NCBI GenBank assembly: GCA_035649575.1 | Contig: DASRJH010000210.1 | Location: 1 to 14,968, forward strand | Length of the DNA: 14,968 bases | DNA from: DASVAL01 sp035649575 | GTDB taxonomy: Bacteria > Planctomycetota > UBA1135 > UBA2386 | Direction of reading: 5' to 3' | Shown: piece by piece, positions 5,955-13,510 of the stretch | Numbering within the stretch: position 1 is the stretch's first letter | Layout of the letters: each line of letters begins with the position of its first letter | The notes under the pieces: generated by a model | Told to the model about the DNA's origin: nothing | Seen by the model: the letters and a program-made list of their open reading frames with translations, nothing else | The model's database searches: none | Made by a program: the position numbers and the translations under genes

Positions 5955-7742
5955 TCACTGCATCCACAGCCGCATCGATTCGTACCACTTCGTCGCGTAG
6001 CAACTCTTCGCGACCTTGTCGAAGACCGCCTTGCGAGCCGCCGCGTCGCGCGAGCCTCGCCACTCGCCGAACAGCGCGTCGCCGTCCTTCTTCTGCGCGG
6101 CGCGCAGCTCGGCGTAGTCGGCCATCACCTTCTCCGCGCCAGCCGCGGTGCCGAACTCCGCTCGCCACCTCAGGAAGTCGTCGACCCAGCGCCCGTCCTT
6201 GCCCTTGCTCATCGCCTTCTCGAGCTCCGCCGTGCGCGGCCGCAGCGCGGTCTCGAGCTTCTTCGCGAGCGAATCCGTGCGTTCGCGCAACGCGGCCGGC
6301 GGCGACGCTTCGCCGAGCTGCTTCAACACGGCGCCGACGTCGCGCCAGCGTTGTTCCGCGGCGCCGGCCTCGCCGGCCCGCAGCAGCGCCTCGGGATCCG
6401 CGGCCGAGCACGCGCCGAGCCACCGCACGGCCTGGTCGACCGGCAGCAGCGCGAACTGGTGACCGATGCGTTCGGGCGCGAACAGCCGCACCCAAGGGAA
6501 CCCTCCGTCGATCATCCGCAGATGGCAATACGCGCCGCCCGAGAACTCCACGACGTCGTCGGCGCGGCCGTGGATCACCGCGACCGCGACGCGATGCTGC
6601 GCGTTCACCTTCGCGGCGTCGAACTCGTCGGGCTCGCACTGCACGAGCAGGTTGCAGCTCATCGGGAACGCGCCGGCGAGCAGCTGCGGGTAGTACATCA
6701 CGAGGCAGTACGTCAGGAACCCGCCCTGGCTGTGGCCGCCGAGGAACCACTTGCTGATCGGCAGCTCCTTCTGCAACTGCTCGAGCGCTTCGGCGACGAG
6801 CGCGGGACTCTGCCGATGCGCCCAGGCCGGCCCGACGCCGGGGCCGCCGAAGTTGATGTACGAGTAGTTGAAGCGCAGCGCGCCGGGCTTGGCGCCGGGG
6901 CTCAGGTTCTCGCCGTCGAGACCGACGACGATGTGCTGTTCGGCGAGCTCGGGCCACGCCGCGACGATCGTGTCGACATACGCGCGGCTGTCCATGTTCG
7001 AGCCGTGCAGGATGCAGATCGCCGGCCACTTCTTGTCGTCGCCTGCCGCCTTCGGCAGCCGCACGTGGTAGCGCATGCCCGCTTCCGTCTGCCCGCTCGC
7101 GACGTCGCCCGGCTTCGCGGCCGCGCGTTGCGGCGCCTTGCGATAGCCGCCCCAGAACTCGCCGTCGTCGCCGCCGAGCTTGCCGGCGAATGCGCCGTCC
7201 TTCGCGAGCAGCTCGACCGATCCCTTGCCCGAGTGACCGCCGTTGCGCCACTGCAGCTGCAGGGTGCCGCGCTCGAGCTTGCCCTCGATCTCGCCCTTGC
7301 CGTCGTGGCCGTATGTGCCCGTCACCGTGAGACCACGCTGCTGCAGCCGCGCCGGCCCGAACGTCGTCATCCACTCGCCGCTGAACGTGCCCGGGGCCAC
7401 CGCCGCAGCGCCGCCGCCGTTGCGCACGACGACGAGCGACTCGAGCTCCTTCGTCAGAAAGCGCCGCGCCTTGCCGTCGACCTTCGCTTCGATGCCGGTC
7501 AGCTTCAGCTTGCCGCGCAGCTCGACACCGGCCGCGACGACGACGTCGGGATCGCCGAACACGATCTGCTCGAGACGGTCGGCCTTCACGGTCGCGCTGC
7601 CGAACTCGGTGTCGACCGTGAGCGCCGGCGGCGTCCACAGAGCAGCGATCGGCGGTTTGTCCTTCACGGTGAGCTCGACCGCCAGCGGCGCCTGGGCGAC
7701 ACCGGCAGCGAGCAGGAACACGGCGGAGAGCAGGCGCAGCAT
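5955..7742 (-). CDS. Secreted alpha/beta-hydrolase (esterase/dienelactone-hydrolase type) with N-terminal beta domains
   Basis: This 595-residue protein has a signal peptide (MLRLLSAVFLLAAGVAQA), so it acts outside the cytoplasm. I started it at the ATG at 7742, with GAGGT at 7752-7748 five bases upstream; the frame stays open to 7823, but that extension would precede the signal peptide. Residues about 22-105 look like a short beta unit (VDTEFGSATVKADRLEQIVFG). Residues about 118-202 form a Gly-rich beta region with regular Trp/Gly spacing (SGEWMTTFG...WGGY). The hydrolase domain spans about 220-445, with HG at 246-247 (oxyanion region), the nucleophile elbow GGHSQGG (Ser338), a likely acid in HGRADD (Asp395 or Asp396) and His428 in ERIGHQ. 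A charged helical tail follows (450-595). Family members cleave esters or polyester-like substrates; the substrate here is unknown. The sigma-factor fusion gene ends 77 bases upstream on the same strand. Confidence 0.88.
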   Translation of the reverse strand: MLRLLSAVFLLAAGVAQAPLAVELTVKDKPPIAALWTPPALTVDTEFGSATVKADRLEQIVFGDPDVVVAAGVELRGKLKLTGIEAKVDGKARRFLTKELESLVVVRNGGGAAAVAPGTFSGEWMTTFGPARLQQRGLTVTGTYGHDGKGEIEGKLERGTLQLQWRNGGHSGKGSVELLAKDGAFAGKLGGDDGEFWGGYRKAPQRAAAKPGDVASGQTEAGMRYHVRLPKAAGDDKKWPAICILHGSNMDSRAYVDTIVAAWPELAEQHIVVGLDGENLSPGAKPGALRFNYSYINFGGPGVGPAWAHRQSPALVAEALEQLQKELPISKWFLGGHSQGGFLTYCLVMYYPQLLAGAFPMSCNLLVQCEPDEFDAAKVNAQHRVAVAVIHGRADDVVEFSGGAYCHLRMIDGGFPWVRLFAPERIGHQFALLPVDQAVRWLGACSAADPEALLRAGEAGAAEQRWRDVGAVLKQLGEASPPAALRERTDSLAKKLETALRPRTAELEKAMSKGKDGRWVDDFLRWRAEFGTAAGAEKVMADYAELRAAQKKDGDALFGEWRGSRDAAARKAVFDKVAKSCYATKWYESMRLWMQ

Positions 7743-7747
7743 GAGTG

Positions 7748-7752
7748 ACCTC
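7748..7752 (-). promoter_or_regulatory. Ribosome-binding site of the hydrolase
   Basis: GAGGT on the coding strand lies five bases before the ATG at 7742. With the signal peptide that follows, it fixes the start there rather than further upstream. Confidence 0.5.
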
Positions 7753-7819
7753 GTAGTGGTCTTGGACACCGCGGCCGCGGCCGCCGTCGGCGCGGAAAAG
7801 ACCCGATCGCGGCAGAAAC

Positions 7820-10800
7820 TCAATACCGCGGCAGCACGAGGTCGACGACCTGCGTGCTCCCGCCGCGGACCTCGACGACCTGCTCGAGCGGCGACGGGCC
7901 GCGGCGGCCGTTCGCGCCGGGTCCGAAGTCGCCCCAGTCGCCCGCGAAGTAGACGAGCGCGGGCCCGGGCATGATGCCATGCACGATCGCGCGCCCGCGG
8001 CCGTCGGTCACGACGGTCTTGCCGGACGCCGAGCGGTCACGCGCAGCGACGAACGAAGCACCATCCCGCGGCGCCTCGCCGCCGCGTGCCCAGGGCAGGA
8101 TCTGGAACGCCGCGGCCGGCCGTGGGCAGCCTTCGGGGTCGAGCACACGCAGCTCGAGTGAGCCGCCCGGCCGGCGCTGCACGACGATCTCACGGTTTCT
8201 GGCCGTGACCTTCACGGTCTGCTCGCTGCCGTCGGAAAAGCGCACGCCGACCGCCGGGTCGCCCCCGTCCGCAGTGGGCATCCACTGTCCGTCGAGGCAG
8301 CCGTCGGGCGCGAACCGGCGCGGCGGCTGGCCGAGATCGTTCCAGTTCGCGGCCCAGATCGTCGCGGCTTCCGGCCGGCCATCGGGTCCGACGGCCTGCA
8401 CCGAGATGCGCTGCGCGCCGAGTTCGATCACGCCGAGCTCGCGGCGCTCGTCGTGCCAGCGCACGCGCTGCAGCAGCACGCCGCGGTGTTCGAGGCGCAG
8501 CTCCGTCGCGCCGGCGGGCACGGCGAGCGCGAACGAGCCGTCGTCGCCAGTCGTGGTGCGCGCGCCGGCCGTCGTGCGCCAGCCGTTGTCGTTGGTGCCG
8601 ACCACGTCGAGCCCCGGCACCGGCGAGCCGGCGTGTTGCACGATGCCGCACGCGGTGCCCGAGGTCGCGCGATCGAGGTCGAGCCACACGAGGCCGCCAG
8701 CAGTGACCTCGAACGTCGTCAGGGTCGTGAACTTCTGGTCGTAGCGACCCGCCTGCCACGTTCCCGGCGCGAGGCCGCGCAGCGCGAAGACCCCGTCGCT
8801 GACCGGAATGCCGTGCACGACGGACGGCGCGTCCACGGCGCGCAGCGCGAACCACGACAGGTCCGTCGCGCCTTGCAGCGCGCCGTCGGCGCGCAAGCTG
8901 TGCTCGAGCGCGATCGGCTCTGCGGCGACGGCGACGTCGCTGTGCACGTCCATCGCGTGCCCGGCGGCGATCGCGACGACGTGCCACGTGCCGGGCGCGA
9001 GGGGCAGCTCGTAGTCGCCGGCCGCGTCGGTGAGTGCTTTGCTGCCCGCGTAGACGTCCTCCGGTTGCGGGCCACGCTCCGTATGAAGGAACACCGCGAA
9101 CCCAGGCGTCGCGCGCAGCGCCCGGACCCCGGCGCCGGCGATCGGCGCTCCGTGCTCGTCGCGCACGCGGCCACGCACGACCGCGGCGTCGCCGAGAGCG
9201 ATCGCCGTCTCGGCGCGCGCGCCGGGCTTCACCTTCACGGCCGGCAGGAACTGCCAGTTCTCGCTCGGCTTGTCGAGCAGCCTGCGCTTGCCGGGCGCCG
9301 TGACGCGCACGTGGTAGCGGCCGGCCGGCACCGACGCCGTGAACGAGCCGTCGGCCGCGCGCAGCAGCGGGTAGCGCGGTCCATCGGGCCACACGTGGTC
9401 GTAGCAGCAGAGCGGTTCGGCGAACGCCTGCACGGCCGCCAGCGTCTCGTCGCCGGCGCCGGTGATCGACGCGGCGATCTCGCCTTGGTTGGCGACGGTC
9501 ACTTCCCAATACGAACGGTCGCCGCGGTGCTCGGGCCGGCCGATCACGGTCGTGCCGGCGCGTCCGTCGTCCGTGGTCGCGGTTGCCAGACCCTCGAACA
9601 CGGTCTGCAGGCGCTGCGGATCGCGCAGCTGGAACGTGCCGAGCGCGTCGGTCGTGCCGCGGATCGCAGGTGCGCCGTTCCAGCCGATCGCGCCGTGCCG
9701 CGTGCAGTGCAGCACGAGCGTCACGGCAGCACCCGCGACGGGCCGCTTCGTCGCGTCGAGCACCTTCACGGTCGCGTTGCCGGCGAACGGCCGCTCGTAG
9801 AGCCACAACTCGACGCGCCGTTCGTCGCCGCCGACCGCGAGCCGGCGCCAGCTGCTGCGGCCGTCGCCGCTCGCGGTTTCGATCTCGTACGAGCCGGCCG
9901 GCAGCGCGGCGAACGTGAACTCCGCGTTCGCATCGGTGCGCGTCTCGCGTTGCACGCTCACGCCGAGCTCGATCGGGGCGATCGCGGAGCTGGCTGGCTC
10001 GATCGCGTGCAGGCGCACGACCAACTCCGGTACCGGGCGGCCGTCGACGCCGTCGCGCACGACCCCACGCAGCGAGCCGGTCGGGAGATCGCCGCGATAC
10101 GCGCGAGGCGGCGGTGTCGTCGCCGCGATCGCGACGCGCTCGTTCGGTTCGGCCTTCGGCGGGTCGGCGCGCGAGTCGCTGGCCACCGCGGCGGCGACGG
10201 GAGCGGGTGACGACGTCGCGCTGCCGGGTGCCTGCGGATCCGCGTCGCCATACGCGAGCCACAACGACGCGGTCGCAGCTGCGAGCAACACCACCGCCGC
10301 GCGCAACCAGGTCGCGATCGCGATCGGCGCGTTCGCCGGCAGGGCGGGCGCGTGGCGGCGCCACTGCAACAGCGGCACGGTCCACGCGGCACGCCTGCCG
10401 CCGTGCTCGTCGTCGAGCCGCTGGCGCAGCAGTTCCATCGCCTGCTGCATGCGCGTGCGCACGCCGCTCGGCGACAGTTGCAGGCGTGCTCCGATCTCGG
10501 GTGAAGCGAGTCCTTCGTGGAAGTGCAGCACGACGACGTCGCGCAGCGGAGCCGGCAGCGCGAGGACCGCGGCGACGACGTTGCGCCGCACCTCCTCGCG
10601 GATCGCGATCTCCTCGGGGCTCGGCACGACCGCGCCGGGCGGCGCGGCCTCGGCGTGAGCGCGGTGGCGCCGTTCGCCGCGCGCGCGGTTGCGCCAGACG
10701 TTGGTCACCACGCGCCGCAGCCAGCCGACCGGCTCGTGCACGGCGCGCCCCGGGCGCGCGAGGACCTTCGCCCACGCCTCCTGTGCCAAGTCCTGGCCCT

Positions 10801-10885
10801 CGTCGGCGCCCGCGAGCTGGATCGCGATGCGGCGCACGAACTCGGCGTGCTCGAGCAGGACGGCGGCCGGGGAGTTGGGGGTCAT
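7820..10885 (-). CDS. ECF-type sigma-70 factor fused through a membrane helix to CRD-type repeats
   Basis: This 1021-residue protein joins a transcription factor to a putative sensor. Residues about 8-75 match sigma region 2 (DLAQEAWAKVL, then EPVGWLRRVVTNVWRNRAR), and residues about 95-158 match region 4 with a helix-turn-helix (ASPEIGARLQLSPSGVRTRM). After the basic linker QWRRH comes one membrane helix (about 193-212, WLRAAVVLLAAATASLWLAY), then a Pro/Ala-rich linker to about 265. The rest is beta-sandwich repeats of CRD type, clearest at about 268-340 (GVVRDGVDGRPVPEL), 370-420 (VKVLDATKRPVAGA), 568-645 (VVRGRVRDEHGAPIAGAGV) and 745-800. The sigma part should be cytoplasmic and the repeats outside the membrane. 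The ATG at 10885 fits the usual sigma N-terminus; the frame stays open to 11974 but that part is not protein-like. No separate anti-sigma gene is adjacent. Sigma factors with long C-terminal extensions are known in planctomycetes; the tethering and signalling role is inferred. Confidence 0.9.
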   Translation of the reverse strand: MTPNSPAAVLLEHAEFVRRIAIQLAGADEGQDLAQEAWAKVLARPGRAVHEPVGWLRRVVTNVWRNRARGERRHRAHAEAAPPGAVVPSPEEIAIREEVRRNVVAAVLALPAPLRDVVVLHFHEGLASPEIGARLQLSPSGVRTRMQQAMELLRQRLDDEHGGRRAAWTVPLLQWRRHAPALPANAPIAIATWLRAAVVLLAAATASLWLAYGDADPQAPGSATSSPAPVAAAVASDSRADPPKAEPNERVAIAATTPPPRAYRGDLPTGSLRGVVRDGVDGRPVPELVVRLHAIEPASSAIAPIELGVSVQRETRTDANAEFTFAALPAGSYEIETASGDGRSSWRRLAVGGDERRVELWLYERPFAGNATVKVLDATKRPVAGAAVTLVLHCTRHGAIGWNGAPAIRGTTDALGTFQLRDPQRLQTVFEGLATATTDDGRAGTTVIGRPEHRGDRSYWEVTVANQGEIAASITGAGDETLAAVQAFAEPLCCYDHVWPDGPRYPLLRAADGSFTASVPAGRYHVRVTAPGKRRLLDKPSENWQFLPAVKVKPGARAETAIALGDAAVVRGRVRDEHGAPIAGAGVRALRATPGFAVFLHTERGPQPEDVYAGSKALTDAAGDYELPLAPGTWHVVAIAAGHAMDVHSDVAVAAEPIALEHSLRADGALQGATDLSWFALRAVDAPSVVHGIPVSDGVFALRGLAPGTWQAGRYDQKFTTLTTFEVTAGGLVWLDLDRATSGTACGIVQHAGSPVPGLDVVGTNDNGWRTTAGARTTTGDDGSFALAVPAGATELRLEHRGVLLQRVRWHDERRELGVIELGAQRISVQAVGPDGRPEAATIWAANWNDLGQPPRRFAPDGCLDGQWMPTADGGDPAVGVRFSDGSEQTVKVTARNREIVVQRRPGGSLELRVLDPEGCPRPAAAFQILPWARGGEAPRDGASFVAARDRSASGKTVVTDGRGRAIVHGIMPGPALVYFAGDWGDFGPGANGRRGPSPLEQVVEVRGGSTQVVDLVLPRY

Positions 10886-10998
10886 CAGCTGAAGGACACC
10901 GTACCGGTCTCGGGCGTCGGCGGCATCCCGCGAAAAGCGGCAGACGGCAACGCGGCGCTCACGAGCACGCCGGCAACGAAGGCGAGTGGACAGCCGGA

Positions 10999-12441
10999 TC
11001 AGCGGCGTTTGCGCCACTGTTCGATCACGGAATTCCTGACCACGGGCAGTTCGGGCAGCAGCTGCGCCAGCGGCGTCCTGTGCGTCGTCGTCACGACGTT
11101 CTTCGCGACCGCCAGGTCGCGCGGCCCGAGCTTGGCGAACAGCTCGCCTTGACCGTTCTGCTCCGCGATGCGCTCCAGCAACGATCCGACCTTCTCGGGC
11201 ATCGCGGCCGCTGCTGCCTCGTCCTTCATCGTGAAGGTCTCCTCGACGAGCAGCGGGTCGCCCCACGTCACCTGGAGATCGTAGGTAGTCACGTTCGCGA
11301 TGCCTCCCAGCGTCATCACCGCGAGCACCTTCGACCCGGCGGGCGCGTGCAGCCGCACGCTGTAGCTGCCGTCGCGCAGTAGGTGGTCCGCGAGCGCGGC
11401 GCGCGGCGCAACATCGACGCCGGTCGCGCATGCAGTCACGCGTCGGTCCGCGAGCTCGCCGTGCCCCCCTTCCCAGCTGACCTCGTGGCGGCCGTCGCCG
11501 ACCCGTATCTCGAAGCCATCGGGAGACAATCCCTGCGCGATGCGCGAAGGCTCGAAGCCGCCGGCCACGGCAGCCGTCCACGTGAGCTCGCCACCGATCG
11601 CTGCGGTCCAGCACACCGAGACGCAGCTGTGGTCGAAACGGATCCCGCCGAGCCGGCGAACGAGCTCGAACGGCAGCTCCAGCGTCGAGTCGCTCTCCGC
11701 CTGCCCGATCGCGGCGTCGTCGACGAGCGGCCTCTTCAGCATGTCCAGCACCCTGGCGGAGCTCACGAGACCCGTGAACCGCGCAAGGCCGAGCAAAGCG
11801 TGTGCGTCGAACAGGCGACCGTGGTCGATCACGACGACGAGGTCGGACCGCTCGGGCAACAGCAGCTCTTCGGGGCGCAGCCGCTCGCGGACCACAGGCG
11901 CCGCCGCAGCCCGCGTGCGCACGACGGCAGGTGCGCCTGCATCGCCGGCGAGCTGCGCGAGCGCACGCTTGCACGCTTCGTCGTCACGCGACCGCAGCAC
12001 GTCGACCGCGACCAGACGATCCATCTCGTCGATCCGCGACGCGGCCGCGCCGAGCGGCGCTCGCGCAAACGCGACCAGCGTTTCCAGGTCGACAGCGCGG
12101 CCGAGTCGCCTCAGGTGCTGTTCCCCGTGCGTCAGCGACAGCAGATCGCCGTTGTGCAGCAACGGCACCACGTAGCTCGCGTAGCTGCCTACCCCCATCG
12201 CGCCGCGCAGGCTGTCGCCGAACATCGGCTTCCACTTCGCGCCCTTCGCCCCCGCGCACGACCACTCGAAGTCGCCGTCCGCATTTCGGCGCCACGTCAG
12301 GTCGAGCAGCTTCTCGTCGCGCTCGATCCGTTCCCACGGATCACCTTCGTAGGGCGGCGGCTCCGTCTCGTCCGGCGTCTGCGCGAACGCGGCAGCGGCG
12401 AGCAGCAGGAAGGGCAACGAACCGCGTGCGAACGTCTCCAT
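10999..12441 (-). CDS. Secreted protein of unknown function upstream of the sigma fusion
   Basis: This 480-residue protein begins with a signal peptide (METFARGSLPFLLLAAAAFAQ), so it is exported. The mature N-terminus is acidic and proline-rich (about 22-40). Residues about 115-190 look like short paired helices (VDLETLVAFARAPL...RLVAVDVLRSR), somewhat like HEAT repeats. From about 198 a mixed alpha/beta region begins (SDLVVVIDHGRLFDAHALLG), and the C-terminal third is beta-rich, ending in a basic tail (QWRKRR). There is no catalytic motif I recognise. I chose the ATG at 12441 because it opens the signal peptide; the frame stays open to 12564 but its extra residues are basic and not protein-like. 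The sigma fusion follows after 113 bases on the same strand, so co-transcription is possible. A ligand, stress indicator or regulator for the sigma protein is conceivable but unproven. Confidence 0.8.
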   Translation of the reverse strand: METFARGSLPFLLLAAAAFAQTPDETEPPPYEGDPWERIERDEKLLDLTWRRNADGDFEWSCAGAKGAKWKPMFGDSLRGAMGVGSYASYVVPLLHNGDLLSLTHGEQHLRRLGRAVDLETLVAFARAPLGAAASRIDEMDRLVAVDVLRSRDDEACKRALAQLAGDAGAPAVVRTRAAAAPVVRERLRPEELLLPERSDLVVVIDHGRLFDAHALLGLARFTGLVSSARVLDMLKRPLVDDAAIGQAESDSTLELPFELVRRLGGIRFDHSCVSVCWTAAIGGELTWTAAVAGGFEPSRIAQGLSPDGFEIRVGDGRHEVSWEGGHGELADRRVTACATGVDVAPRAALADHLLRDGSYSVRLHAPAGSKVLAVMTLGGIANVTTYDLQVTWGDPLLVEETFTMKDEAAAAAMPEKVGSLLERIAEQNGQGELFAKLGPRDLAVAKNVVTTTHRTPLAQLLPELPVVRNSVIEQWRKRR

Positions 12442-12579
12442 GCCGAGGTTGTAGCCGCGGCGGGCGGCGGATTCCGCGGGGTGCCGGGCCGAACGTTCGT
12501 GGCCATGGCGCAATGAGAGCAAGTGAGCACACGTGCTTCGCGCAGCCCGCGGCCAGATCCGCAACGCTGCCAGCGCGAT

Positions 12580-13473
12580 TCAGCGTCGACCTGGCAACGA
12601 CGCAGCGATCGAAGACGCGTCGAAGAGTCTCGTGGGCCGGAGACCAGCCGGTGGCAACTCCGCTCCGGGCAGTGGATCGCTGACACCTTCGGCCAGCATC
12701 CTCACCTGCGCGACACTCGCGAGCGGCCGGTTCATCACGCGCTCCGCAACCCAGCCGAACGCGTAGTGAACCCAGAGAGGGATCGGCAGGACCAGCACGC
12801 GTCGGTGCATCGCACGCGCAACACGACGCACGGCGTCGGCGAGCGACATGGCTTCCGGACCGAGGACGGAGACGGTCTGGCGCGTCAGCGCGTTGCTGGT
12901 TGCGCCGGCGCTCAGGATCTCCGCGACGTCCCCGACCCAGACCGGGCTGATCATCGTCGGACGGAAACCGACAGCACCGAAGACCGGCATCATCCTGATC
13001 GCGCGCCAGATGTTCGCAACCATGCCGTCCCCCGGACCGAAGACGACGCCGGCCTTCAGCACGACGTAGTCGAGTCCACTCTGCGCGACGATCTGCTCAG
13101 ACTCCCACTTCGTTTCGTGGTAACGCGAGCTGCAGTCGGGCCGCGCCCTCAAGAAGCTGAGCGTGAGCACCTTGTGCGCGCCGACGGCACGCGCGGCAGC
13201 GACGACGTTCCGCGTCCCTTCCACGTGAACGCGCTCGAAGGTCTGGGCGCCCTTCGCGCGATTGATCCCGGCCAGATGCACGATCGCATCGCAGCCTTCA
13301 CATGCTCGACGGAGGCTGTCGGCGTCGGCGACGTCGGCAACGGTCACCGGGACGCCATGAACCGGCGGCTGCGGCTGACGCGCGACGCATACGGCCTGGT
13401 GGCCACCCGCGACGAGTCTCTCGATCAGGTGTCGGCCTACGAACCCCGTGCCTCCGGTGACGACGATTCTCAC
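12580..13473 (-). CDS. Atypical short-chain dehydrogenase/epimerase-like NAD(P)-binding protein (NDUFA9-like)
   Basis: This 297-residue protein has an N-terminal Rossmann fold with TGGTGFVG at 6-13, VVTGG at the first strand and HLAG at 66-69. The YHETK motif (Tyr118, Lys122) keeps the Tyr-x3-Lys pair of extended short-chain dehydrogenases. The middle part (GVVFGPGDGMV, about 142-152) and a C-terminal substrate-like lobe match the atypical subgroup related to the complex I subunit NDUFA9, often annotated as NAD-dependent epimerase/dehydratase or NAD(P)H-binding protein. Its substrate cannot be read from sequence; sugar-nucleotide, quinone-linked and regulatory roles all occur in relatives. 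It starts at GTG (13473), eight bases after GAGAGG. It has no export signal, so it is cytoplasmic. The CRD-type gene upstream ends 37 bases away, so the two may form one transcript, though their functions do not obviously connect. Confidence 0.88.
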   Translation of the reverse strand: MRIVVTGGTGFVGRHLIERLVAGGHQAVCVARQPQPPVHGVPVTVADVADADSLRRACEGCDAIVHLAGINRAKGAQTFERVHVEGTRNVVAAARAVGAHKVLTLSFLRARPDCSSRYHETKWESEQIVAQSGLDYVVLKAGVVFGPGDGMVANIWRAIRMMPVFGAVGFRPTMISPVWVGDVAEILSAGATSNALTRQTVSVLGPEAMSLADAVRRVARAMHRRVLVLPIPLWVHYAFGWVAERVMNRPLASVAQVRMLAEGVSDPLPGAELPPAGLRPTRLFDASSIAASLPGRR

Positions 13474-13481
13474 GACGATGG

Positions 13482-13487
13482 CCTCTC
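13482..13487 (-). promoter_or_regulatory. Ribosome-binding site of the dehydrogenase gene
   Basis: GAGAGG on the coding strand lies eight bases before the GTG at 13473. It supports GTG as the true start, which the Rossmann motif right after it also requires. Confidence 0.5.
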
Positions 13488-13510
13488 GGCTCTGAACGTC
13501 GCGGGCCGGA

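Noticed and set aside
5379..7748. 789-codon plus-strand frame across the hydrolase gene.
   Set aside because: It is antisense to the hydrolase, whose signal peptide, GGHSQGG and other motifs are clear; the plus-strand frame has none.
7771..7784. Fourteen-base palindrome GCGGCCGCGGCCGC after the sigma-fusion gene.
   Set aside because: It has no loop and no following T-run, and simple GC palindromes are expected by chance at this base composition, so it is not called a terminator.
8190..10775. 861-codon minus-strand frame overlapping the sigma fusion.
   Set aside because: It is Arg/Ala-rich with no domain, while the other frame of the same strand carries sigma and CRD motifs.
10886..11974. 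Open extension of the sigma-fusion frame for about 360 codons upstream of its ATG.
   Set aside because: The translated extension is dominated by Arg and Ala and overlaps the coding frame of the secreted protein at 10999-12441. The normal sigma-factor N-terminus begins at 10885.
12442..12564. Upstream extension of the secreted protein to a GTG at 12564.
   Set aside because: The extra 41 residues would precede a signal peptide that only makes sense as the N-terminus.
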